Below, piece by piece: positions 25,785-33,396 of a stretch of 64,000 nucleotides of DNA. The position numbers were made by a program, and so were the translations under genes. Below the pieces are notes generated by a model, which saw only the letters and a list, made by a program, of their open reading frames with translations, was not told where the DNA came from and ran no database searches. This stretch comes from Xanthobacter tagetidis. GTDB taxonomy: Bacteria; Pseudomonadota; Alphaproteobacteria; Rhizobiales; Xanthobacteraceae. Location: NCBI RefSeq assembly GCF_003667445.1, contig NZ_RCTF01000010.1, forward strand, positions 1 to 64,000. Direction: 5' to 3'. Numbering within the stretch: position 1 is the stretch's first letter; each line of letters opens with the position of its first letter.

Positions 25785-26139
25785 AAACGACGCCCGTCGT
25801 CCATCTCACCTTCCTGCATGACGGGAAGGAGCCTGGCAGTTCGGCCGGTGATGGGAATGGCGCCATCGAGCCTTAGGGGCGCGAGCGTTGCGCTCAAATC
25901 CCCGCCAAGGAGCGGCTTTATGTGAAACCAAGCGGTGCAAGTCAACCGGAAATCTCGCCCCGGGAAGCGGCCGCGGCCACGGGCTGTGGATGGCCCGGCG
26001 ACCCGGGCCGGGATGCGGACCGGCGCGCAAAGCCGGCTTCGCCGCGACGGCGACATCTCTGCCCCCGGACGGCCAGTTCCGGCGGGAGACGGCACGAGCG
26101 CCCTTGCGTCCGCGCGCTGGCTCTGACAAAGCCTCGCTT
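25785..26139. other. Gap between tRNA-Tyr and rlmB
   Basis: About 350 bases, holding the divergent promoters of tRNA-Tyr and rlmB. An open frame runs through it in the rlmB frame, but its Arg/Pro-rich content is unlike the methyltransferase family, so it was not added to the gene. Confidence 0.4.
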
Positions 26140-26985
26140 ATGAACGATCGCCCTCCCCGCGAGCCGCGCCGCCCCGGCGCCCGCCCCCCCTTTGCCGGCC
26201 GCCCCGGCGGGCGGCCCGCCTTTCCGCCGCGCCGGCCCAAGGGCGGCCGGCCGCCGCCGTGGGAGGGCGCAGACGATGTGGCCCTGCTCTATGGCTGGCA
26301 CACGGTCGCCGAGGCGCTCGCCAATCCCAAAAGGCGTTTCCGGCGCATCCTCGCCACCGAGAATGCGGTGAACCGCCTCGCCGAGGAAGGGCTCGCGCTG
26401 CCGCTCGCTCCCGAGGTCGTGCGCCCGTCCGAAATCGACAAGCTTCTGGGTCCGGATGCGGTCCACCAGGGCCTGCTGGCGGAAGCGGACCACCTGCCCT
26501 CCCCGCCTTTGTCCAAGGTGGCCAAGGCGGACCTGGTGCTCGTGCTCGACCAGATCACCGACCCGCACAATGTGGGCGCCATCGTGCGCTCGGCCGCGGC
26601 GTTCGCGGTGGGCGCCATCGTCACCACTGCGCGTCACAGCCCGCCCGCCACCGGCGTGCTGGCGAAGAGCGCCTCCGGCGGCCTGGAGCACGTGCCGTTC
26701 TGCCTGGTGCAGAACCTCTCCCGCGCGCTCACCGAGCTCAAGGACAACGGCATGCTGGTGGTTGGCCTCGACAGCGAGGGTGCGGCCGACCTTGAGGACA
26801 CCCCCCTCCGGGCGCCCCTGGCGCTGGTTCTCGGAGCCGAGGGCAAGGGCCTCAGGCAGCTGACCCGCGAGACCTGCGACGTGCTCGCGCGCATTGACCT
26901 TCCGGGCGTCATCAAGAGCCTGAACGTGTCGAACGCGGCGGCCCTCTCGCTCGGCATGGCGCGCCGGGCGCTCAAGCGTAACTGA
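26140..26985 (+). CDS. rlmB: 23S rRNA (guanosine-2'-O)-methyltransferase RlmB-like (SpoU family)
   Basis: A 281-residue SPOUT/TrmH-class methyltransferase. After an Arg/Pro/Gly-rich leader (~45 residues) comes the substrate-binding domain (LYGWHTVAEALANPKRRFRRIL; VHQGLLAE). The knotted SAM domain shows ITDPHNVGAIVRSAAAFAVGAI, then SASGGLEHVPF, LVLGAEGKGLR and SLNVSNAAALSLG, the three family motifs. RlmB methylates a guanosine near the peptidyl-transferase centre using SAM. The start was placed at the ATG where SpoU-like sequence can begin; the basic leader may aid RNA binding. Another TrmH-group target cannot be excluded. Confidence 0.92.
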   Translation: MNDRPPREPRRPGARPPFAGRPGGRPAFPPRRPKGGRPPPWEGADDVALLYGWHTVAEALANPKRRFRRILATENAVNRLAEEGLALPLAPEVVRPSEIDKLLGPDAVHQGLLAEADHLPSPPLSKVAKADLVLVLDQITDPHNVGAIVRSAAAFAVGAIVTTARHSPPATGVLAKSASGGLEHVPFCLVQNLSRALTELKDNGMLVVGLDSEGAADLEDTPLRAPLALVLGAEGKGLRQLTRETCDVLARIDLPGVIKSLNVSNAAALSLGMARRALKRN

Positions 26986-27514
26986 CGCTAGGTAAACATA
27001 AAATCGGCGTGCATGCGCCGATCCGCGTAAGACCAATTGCCAATCGCCATGGCGTGCGACCTCCGCCAAAGTGAGCGCATGGTGTCCCGGATCGAGTCTC
27101 GATCATGGGCGCCCTTCTGCCGAACTGGGCTTCAAGACCCGGGACCGGACAGACCTCGGAGGAAACGCCACGAACGCCGTGCCCAGGGCACGCGCGCAAT
27201 CCTGGACAATCCGAAGAGGCCGCCGGACGGCCATGGCGGGAGTTGGAGGCGCACCGCGGAGCCTTGGCCCGTCGCGCAGCCGTCCCTGACTTTGAAAAAT
27301 TCAGCCGACCGGCGCGCAAGCCGGGCATCGGGTCGCGTTCGCGCGGCGTCCGAACCGCACCTTTGCGCCCGCTCGGCGGCTGATTTTGCGAACGGGCGCC
27401 ACCGGCGGCGCCCGAAGGCAGCGGCGTGGGCGGCCGCCGTTCGCACCGTTCGGGCATTCCCGGTCGCCCCGTGCGGCCGGGCACATCGGGACTCAAGTCT
27501 GGAGGAAACGTGAA
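26986..27514. other. Spacer between rlmB and the transporter gene
   Basis: About 530 bases with no supported gene. ATCGGCG/CGCCGAT arms at 27003-27022 form a 7-bp hairpin just after rlmB, but its T-rich side lies on the minus strand, where no gene ends. The rest is presumably the leader and promoter of the transporter. Confidence 0.4.
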
Positions 27515-29182
27515 ATGAGTGTGGCAACCGCTGCGGCCGCTCCGGCGACCCGCCCCATGAGCCGGGAGGAGAAGAAGGTCATCTTCGCGTCCTCGCTCGG
27601 CACCGTCTTCGAGTGGTACGATTTCTATCTCTACGGCTCGCTCGCCGCGATCATCGGCGCGCAGTTCTTCTCCGCCTATCCGCCGGCGACACGCGACATC
27701 TTCGCGCTGCTGGCCTTCGCCGCCGGCTTCCTGGTGCGTCCGTTCGGCGCCATCGTGTTCGGCCGCGTGGGCGACATCGTCGGCCGCAAGTACACCTTCC
27801 TCGTCACCATCCTCATCATGGGCCTGTCGACCTTCATCGTCGGCATCCTGCCCAATGCAGCCTCCATCGGCATCGCCGCCCCGATCATCCTGATCGCCCT
27901 GCGCCTTGCCCAGGGCCTCGCGCTCGGCGGCGAGTATGGCGGCGCGGCCACCTACGTGGCGGAGCATGCGCCGCACGGCCGTCGCGGCTTCTACACCTCC
28001 TGGATCCAGACCACGGCGACGCTCGGCCTGTTCCTGTCCCTGATCGTCATCCTCTTCACCCGCACGATCACGGGCGAGGACGCGTTCAAGGAATGGGGCT
28101 GGCGCGTGCCGTTCCTGGTCTCGATCGCGCTGCTCGGCGTGTCCATCTGGATCCGTCTGCAGCTCTCCGAGTCCCCCACCTTCCAGAAGATGAAGGACGA
28201 GGGCACCACCTCGAAGGCGCCGCTGAAGGAGGCCTTCGGCGAGTGGTCGAACCTGAAGTTCGTGCTGCTCGCACTGTTCGGCCTCGTCGCCGGCCAGGGC
28301 GTGGTCTGGTACACGGGCCAGTTCTATGCCCTGTTCTTCCTGCAATCGATCCTCAAGGTCGACGGCTACACCTCGAACCTGCTGATCGCGTGGTCGCTGG
28401 TGTTCGGCACGATGTTCTTCGTGTTCTTCGGCTGGCTGTCCGACAAGATCGGCCGCAAGCCGATCATCCTCGCCGGCTGCCTCATCGCCGCCGCGAGCTA
28501 CTTCCCGCTGTTCAACCTGATCACCACCTACGCCAACCCGGCGCTGGAAAAGGCGATCCAGAACGTGCGTGTGACGGTGGTGGCCGATCCGGCGGGCTGC
28601 GGCAGCCTGTTCAACCCGGTCGGCACCCGCATCTATACCCAGCCCTGCGACCTCGCCCGCGACTTCCTCGCGAAGTCGTCGGTGAAGTACACGACCGAGC
28701 CCGGCCCCGCCGGTTCGCCGGTGCAGCTCAAGGTGAACGACCAGGTGGTGCCGTATTCGGCTGACTTCTCCAAGCAGGCCGCGGCCGCCCTCAACACGGC
28801 GGGCTATCCCAAGGCCGGCGCCACCGCCGGCGTGGTGAAGATGAACCACCCGTTCGACATCTTCACGCCGCAGGTCGCGGCGGTGATCGCGCTGCTCTTC
28901 GTCCTGGTCCTGTTCGTGACCATGGTGTACGGACCGATCGCGGCGGCGCTCGTCGAGCTGTTCCCGGCGCGCATCCGCTACACCTCCATGTCGCTGCCCT
29001 ACCACATCGGCAACGGCTGGTTCGGCGGCCTGCTGCCGGCCACCTCCTTCGCCATGGTGGCGGCCACCGGCGACATCTATTTCGGTCTCTGGTACCCGAT
29101 CGTGATCGCGCTCATGACCTTCGTCATCGGCCTTCTGTTCGTGCCCGAGACCAAGGATCGCAACATCGATCACTGGCACTGA
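27515..29182 (+). CDS. MFS transporter, metabolite:H+ symporter (MHS) family
   Basis: A 555-residue inner-membrane protein. The N-terminus has the family hallmark SSLGTVFEWYDFYLYGSLA, loop 2-3 has FGRVGDIVGRKYTFL, and helix 4 region ALRLAQGLALGGEYGGAATYVAEHAP is typical of ProP/KgtP/ShiA-like MHS carriers. A ~110-residue hydrophilic insertion (residues ~345-450, with two cysteines) lies between later helices, longer than in E. coli members. GGAGGAAACGTGAA before the ATG is a strong start. Substrate is probably an organic acid or related solute, unproven. Two hairpin terminators follow. Confidence 0.9.
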   Translation: MSVATAAAAPATRPMSREEKKVIFASSLGTVFEWYDFYLYGSLAAIIGAQFFSAYPPATRDIFALLAFAAGFLVRPFGAIVFGRVGDIVGRKYTFLVTILIMGLSTFIVGILPNAASIGIAAPIILIALRLAQGLALGGEYGGAATYVAEHAPHGRRGFYTSWIQTTATLGLFLSLIVILFTRTITGEDAFKEWGWRVPFLVSIALLGVSIWIRLQLSESPTFQKMKDEGTTSKAPLKEAFGEWSNLKFVLLALFGLVAGQGVVWYTGQFYALFFLQSILKVDGYTSNLLIAWSLVFGTMFFVFFGWLSDKIGRKPIILAGCLIAAASYFPLFNLITTYANPALEKAIQNVRVTVVADPAGCGSLFNPVGTRIYTQPCDLARDFLAKSSVKYTTEPGPAGSPVQLKVNDQVVPYSADFSKQAAAALNTAGYPKAGATAGVVKMNHPFDIFTPQVAAVIALLFVLVLFVTMVYGPIAAALVELFPARIRYTSMSLPYHIGNGWFGGLLPATSFAMVAATGDIYFGLWYPIVIALMTFVIGLLFVPETKDRNIDHWH

Positions 29183-29219
29183 GGCGCCGGCGGCCCGCAC
29201 GCGGGCTGCCCTGCCCCAG

Positions 29220-29250
29220 GACGGCCCCGACCCCCGCTCGGGGCCGTCTT
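29220..29250 (+). terminator. First hairpin after the MHS transporter
   Basis: GACGGCCCCGA pairs perfectly over 11 bp with TCGGGGCCGTC around CCCCCGC and is followed by TTC. Very stable stem but a short U-tract. Confidence 0.7.
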
Positions 29251-29262
29251 CATGACAATCCC

Positions 29263-29292
29263 GGCCCCGCCGTCCCGGCGGGGCCGTTTTCG
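29263..29292 (+). terminator. Second hairpin terminator after the MHS transporter
   Basis: GGCCCCGCC pairs with GGCGGGGCC around GTCCC and is followed by GTTTTCG. Together with the hairpin just before it this makes a tandem terminator. Confidence 0.8.
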
Positions 29293-29457
29293 TTTCGGCG
29301 TTCTTCGGGGGGCGCCCGTCCCCGGCTTGACGCCCGCGGGCGGGTGAACGAAATAAGACCCACGAGGCAGAGCCCTGCCGGCGGCCAAAGGCGGCCGCCG
29401 GGGTGCCCCGCCTCGATATCCGCACGTGCGCCTCGGGTGCGCCACGTGTCGGCCCGG

Positions 29458-29532
<75 letters not shown>

Positions 29533-29533
29533 T

Positions 29534-29564
29534 TTCCCGGTCGGTGAACGTCGATTGGCGTCTG
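29534..29564 (+). repeat. 31-bp imperfect direct repeat, left copy
   Basis: Starts TTCCCGGTCG, ends CGTCGATTGGCGTCTG; 28 of 31 bases match the copy at 47428-47458. It directly follows tRNA-Thr, the kind of place where integrating elements leave attachment sites. The repeat does not include the tRNA end itself. Confidence 0.7.
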
Positions 29565-29807
29565 CTGGCATCGAGCGTATTTGTTGGCATCATCGTTGGC
29601 GCTGCGTCGTGCCAACACATCTGGATGCCAGCACGATCTCCCTTTCCGACTGACGTGCCCCCATTTTCCTGCCGGTCATAAGTCAGGCCCGGCTGGGTTT
29701 TGATCCTCAGGGGACCGGCTGGCGAACAGCGACGGCGTGAGGCTGAGGGAGCGGGAATGGGACGCGGAGGCTGATCGTGCTGGTGTCAGCATCAGTCGAG
29801 ACTGGAC
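29565..29807. other. Non-coding stretch beyond tRNA-Thr
   Basis: About 240 bases, less GC-rich than the surroundings, with no supported gene. It follows the repeat and precedes the 3' end of the catabolic gene set. It may hold decayed mobile DNA, but no transposase or integrase motif can be read. Confidence 0.35.
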
Positions 29808-30590
29808 TCAGCGTGCTTGAGTAAAGAAGTCGAGAAGCCGTCGGTTGAAGGAGGCCGGCTGATCCAGCAGGGCCAGATGGCCTGCGCCCGGCATCACCTC
29901 GAACGATCCCTGAGGCAGGTCCTCCGAAAGCCGCCGGCCGGCCTCCACCGGAGCCCGCCGGTCCTCCTGCCCCGTCAGAACCAGGGCCGGGGCCGCGATG
30001 GATGGCAGGAGAGCCGAGACGTCCGCGGTGAGGATCGCTGCGAGCGTGTCCAGATAGTCGTCAGCCGACATGCCCGCGATCGCCTCCGCCACCAACGCGC
30101 GGGCGACCTCGGGGCTGGCCGGCAGCAAGGTATCGGCGGCATAGGCCGCGCCAAACGCCCCCATGGAGGTGTCGGCGAGCAGCGCGCGGGTTGCGGCGAG
30201 GCGCGGCGGTCCGGCGGCGCCGACGCCGGCATAGGCCCCGGCGAGGACCAGCGAGGCCACGCGGTCAGGTGCCGAGGCGGCAAGCCGCACCGCCATCAGC
30301 CCGCCCATGGAAATCCCCGCCACATGAAAGCGCTCGTAGCCGAGATGCTCCATGAGGGCGCGAGCGTCCTGCGCCACGGCCTCGACCGAGAATCCGGTGC
30401 GGTTGGTGCTGCCGCCATGGCCGCGGCAGTCCATGGCGACGAGGCTGAACCTGTCGGCCAGCGCAGTGAGCGTTCCCGCCCACAGGCCTCCATGGGTACC
30501 GAGGCTGTGGATCAGCAGCACCGCAGGACCGGCACCCGCGCGGCGAAAGGCAATGCGCTCGCCGTTCGCCTCAAGAAATTCGAGCAGCAT
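29808..30590 (-). CDS. Alpha/beta hydrolase, 3-oxoadipate enol-lactonase-like
   Basis: A 260-residue alpha/beta-hydrolase. HSLGTHGGLW is the oxyanion region, GISMGG the nucleophile elbow with catalytic Ser, a TGQEDRRAP segment carries the acid Asp, and GAGHLALLDQP the catalytic His. Closest recognisable relatives are PcaD-like enol-lactonases and similar C-C or ester hydrolases. It is the last gene of the 17-gene set, starting 3 bases after the enoyl-CoA hydratase stop. Hydrolysis of a lactone or thioester intermediate is likely; the substrate is unknown. Confidence 0.87.
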   Translation of the reverse strand: MLLEFLEANGERIAFRRAGAGPAVLLIHSLGTHGGLWAGTLTALADRFSLVAMDCRGHGGSTNRTGFSVEAVAQDARALMEHLGYERFHVAGISMGGLMAVRLAASAPDRVASLVLAGAYAGVGAAGPPRLAATRALLADTSMGAFGAAYAADTLLPASPEVARALVAEAIAGMSADDYLDTLAAILTADVSALLPSIAAPALVLTGQEDRRAPVEAGRRLSEDLPQGSFEVMPGAGHLALLDQPASFNRRLLDFFTQAR

Positions 30591-30593
30591 GTC

Positions 30594-31313
30594 TCAGGAC
30601 GCCCGCGAGGAGAGCACGCACGCCAGGAGATTTGCGGCGAGATCGTGCCTCGGCTGTGGGCCGATCTCTGGGGCCGCGCGCAGATAATCCTTCACCGCGA
30701 CCAGCGCGGTTCGCGAGCGCGCAGCCAGCGTCGCAAGGAAAGGGTGCGCACCCGCAACCGCGTCGCCTTCCACGACGTGGCTCACGAGGCCGATCTCCCG
30801 CGCAGTCTGCGCGTCGATCTCGTCCAGGCTCAGGACCAGATAGGCCAGCGGCTTCGCCGGCACGCGGCGCATGAGCGCCGAGATGGCGAGCGTAGGCGGC
30901 AGGTCTTTCTCCATCTCGGGCAGGGCGAAGCGCGCTGTGGCGGAGGCGATGGTGACGTCGCAAGCCCCCGCGAGCGCGGCACCGAGCCCGCGGGCGGCGC
31001 CGTTCACGCTCGCCACCACCGGGATTGGGCAGGCGGCAATGGCCTCATAAAGCGACAGGATCGGCTCGATCAGCCGCGCGCGGACGTCGAGCGCTGTGGC
31101 CGTCGCGGGACTGCCGGCGGGATCGCGGCCGCGGCAGAAGTCCGCCCCTACGCCATAGAGATGGACCGCCTTGGCATCGGCCGGCACGGCGCGCATGGCG
31201 GCCGCCAGCGCTGTGACCATGTCGAGGGTGAGCAGATTGCCCCGTTCCGTCCGGTCGATGACGAGGCGCGCGACCGCACCGTCCAGGCTGCTCAGGATCG
31301 CGCCGGCGCTCAT
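30594..31313 (-). CDS. Enoyl-CoA hydratase/isomerase (crotonase family)
   Basis: A 239-residue crotonase-fold protein. A GVGADFCRGRDP segment and NGAARGLGAALAGACDVTIAS provide the two oxyanion-hole loops; SATARFALPEMEKDLPPTL resembles the hexamer-contact part. The catalytic acidic residues of classical hydratases are not plainly conserved, so hydration, isomerisation or C-C cleavage are all possible. Its ATG overlaps the stop of the CoA transferase (ATGA). The reaction is part of CoA-ester processing in the catabolic set. Confidence 0.88.
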   Translation of the reverse strand: MSAGAILSSLDGAVARLVIDRTERGNLLTLDMVTALAAAMRAVPADAKAVHLYGVGADFCRGRDPAGSPATATALDVRARLIEPILSLYEAIAACPIPVVASVNGAARGLGAALAGACDVTIASATARFALPEMEKDLPPTLAISALMRRVPAKPLAYLVLSLDEIDAQTAREIGLVSHVVEGDAVAGAHPFLATLAARSRTALVAVKDYLRAAPEIGPQPRHDLAANLLACVLSSRAS

Positions 31314-32593
31314 GCCGCACCCGTCCGGTGCGAACCGGCCTGCCCGACGTCGGTGCCGCGACGCCCGATCACCCCCGCAGCACGCAGCGCCGCGATGCGC
31401 TCGGCGGGGAGTTGCAGCATACGGGCGAGCACATAGTCTTCGTCGGCTCCGAGCCGCGGCGGAAACTGGGTTGGAGGCTCGGCCTCGCCGACGAACTTCA
31501 CCGGATTTCCGGCCACCCGCAGCACCTCTCCTCCCGGCCCCTCGGCCTCCAAGACCATCCCGCGGTGGCGCACATGCGGGTCGGACAGGCTCCTGTCGAG
31601 AGTATTGACCGCAGCGGCCGGGATTTCTGCGGCCACCAGTGCCTCCACCCATTCCACCGCCGGCCGCGTGAGGAATGCAGCTTCCACGATCTCCCACAAG
31701 GCGAGGCGGTTCTCGTAGCGCCTGGCGTTCACCGAGAAGCGCGGATCGTCCGCCAGTTCCGGTCTGCCGAGAACGCCGCACAGCGCCTGCCACATGCGCT
31801 CGGTGTTGGCGGTAATGACCACGTCCGCGCCGTCGGCGCACGAGAAAGCGCGATAGGTGGGAATGGAATCGTGTCCCCTGCCCTGTCGTCCCGGCACATG
31901 GCCGGAGGCGAGGAAATAGGCCGCCTGATAGCTCAGCATGGCGATCTGGCAATCGAGCATGGCGATATCCACCGCCCGTCCCCTGCCGCTGCGGTCTCGG
32001 TCGGCGAGCGCGGCGAGGATGCCGATCACGCCGTACATGCCGGCGGCGATGTCGCCGAGCGGGATGCCGGAGCGCACCGAGGGGCCGTCTTCGTCGCCGG
32101 TCAGCGACATGCCGCCCGACATGGCCTGGACGATCATATCGTAGGCCGGCCGGTCACGATAGGGACCGTCCTGGCCGAAGCCGCTGATGGAGCACCAGAC
32201 GAGGTCCGGCTTCTCGGCGGAGAGCTGAGCATAGGACAGGCCGAGGCGATCCAGGACACCGGGGCGGAAATTCTCCACCACCACGTCGCAGGCGCGGGCA
32301 AGGTCGCGCACCAGCGCGCGGCCGGCCTCGGACTTCAGATCCACCGCGAGGCTCTTCTTGTTGCGGTTGACGCTGAGATAGTAGGCACTGTCCTCGCCCA
32401 CGAAATATGGCGGCAGGCGGCGCGTCATGTCGCCCTCCGGCGCCTCCACCTTGATGACCTCGGCGCCGAGATCGCCGAGGATCTGCGTGGCGTATGGGCC
32501 GGACAGGAACTGCGTCAGGTCGAGCACCCTCAGGTGCCCCAGCGGGCCGCGCGCCTGCGGGGTGTCGGGAGGGTTGGCAGCGGGCGCGTTCAT
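31310..32593 (-). CDS. CaiB/BaiF family (class III) CoA transferase
   Basis: A 427-residue class III CoA transferase moving CoA between carboxylic acids, here presumably activating the substrate. Motifs: LRVLDLTQFLSGPYATQILGDLGAEVIKVE, NRNKKSLAVDLK, VVVENFRPGVLDRLGL, and SGFGQDGPYRDRPAYD. A conserved Asp in the DIAMLD region is the likely catalytic residue. It shares ATGA overlaps with genes on both sides. Acceptor and donor are not determinable from sequence. Confidence 0.93.
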   Translation of the reverse strand: MNAPAANPPDTPQARGPLGHLRVLDLTQFLSGPYATQILGDLGAEVIKVEAPEGDMTRRLPPYFVGEDSAYYLSVNRNKKSLAVDLKSEAGRALVRDLARACDVVVENFRPGVLDRLGLSYAQLSAEKPDLVWCSISGFGQDGPYRDRPAYDMIVQAMSGGMSLTGDEDGPSVRSGIPLGDIAAGMYGVIGILAALADRDRSGRGRAVDIAMLDCQIAMLSYQAAYFLASGHVPGRQGRGHDSIPTYRAFSCADGADVVITANTERMWQALCGVLGRPELADDPRFSVNARRYENRLALWEIVEAAFLTRPAVEWVEALVAAEIPAAAVNTLDRSLSDPHVRHRGMVLEAEGPGGEVLRVAGNPVKFVGEAEPPTQFPPRLGADEDYVLARMLQLPAERIAALRAAGVIGRRGTDVGQAGSHRTGAA

Positions 32594-33396
32594 GCGGATC
32601 TGGCCTGGTTCGGAAGGGCGAGCGGATCGGGGGCGCCGAGCGCACGGGAGAGCGCCTCGGCATGGCTGCGCACGAGCGCGGCGAGCTTCGCCTCGTCGGC
32701 CTCGGCGATGCGCTGCTCGGGAACGGTCACGCCCAGGCTTCCGATCACGGCGCCCCGAGCGTCGAACACCGGCGCGCTGATGCCCACCGCGCCGGCGATC
32801 TTCTGGCCGTGGGTGAGGGCGTAGCCGCGCCGACGCACCTCGGCGAGGTCCGCTTCCAGTGCGGCGAAGGACGACACGGTCTGCCCGGTGGCCGGTGCGG
32901 CCCCCGTCGCCTCGAACAGGCGCCGGCGTTCCTCCTCGGGCAGGAAAGCAAGGATCGAGCGCCCGCTCGCGCCCCAGGCCACCGGCAGCGGCGTGTTGAG
33001 CGCCAGCTGGTAGCGCAGGAGCTGGCTCGAGTCGCATTTCTCGGCGAACACCATGTGGCCTTCCGCCGGCAGATAGAGGCTGAGCACGCAGGTCTCGTCG
33101 CAGGCCGCCACCACCTGCTCCAAAAACGGCCGGGCGAGGCTGCGCACGTCGAGATGGGTCTGCACGAGCGCCGAAAGCCGGAAGAATTCGGGCCCCACCC
33201 GATAGCTGCGCCGCGCCGCATTGCGCTCCACCAGTCCCTCACGCGCCAGCAGGTCGAGCATCCGGTGGCAGGTGCTCGGCACGAGGCCGAGCGCGGCGGA
33301 AAGATCCTTGATGGTGGTCTCGCCCCGCTCGGCCATGTGGCGCAGGATCTCCACCACGCGCTGGACCGTGCCGAGGCTCTCGCCCTTGCCGCTCAT
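32590..33396 (-). CDS. IclR-family transcriptional regulator
   Basis: A 268-residue regulator: N-terminal winged helix-turn-helix (GTVQRVVEILRHMAERGETTIKDLSAALGLVPSTCHRMLDLL) and C-terminal IclR effector domain with VVAACDETCVLSLYL and SGRSILAFLPEEE. It is embedded inside the operon, overlapping genes on both sides by four bases, so it is transcribed with its likely targets. It is the best candidate for binding the palindrome at 46943-46959 in the promoter of the set. The effector is probably a pathway intermediate. Confidence 0.93.
   Translation of the reverse strand: MSGKGESLGTVQRVVEILRHMAERGETTIKDLSAALGLVPSTCHRMLDLLAREGLVERNAARRSYRVGPEFFRLSALVQTHLDVRSLARPFLEQVVAACDETCVLSLYLPAEGHMVFAEKCDSSQLLRYQLALNTPLPVAWGASGRSILAFLPEEERRRLFEATGAAPATGQTVSSFAALEADLAEVRRRGYALTHGQKIAGAVGISAPVFDARGAVIGSLGVTVPEQRIAEADEAKLAALVRSHAEALSRALGAPDPLALPNQARSA

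Noticed and set aside
27003..27022. Terminator of rlmB
   Set aside because: The stem is only 7 bp and its T-rich flank is on the wrong strand for rlmB.
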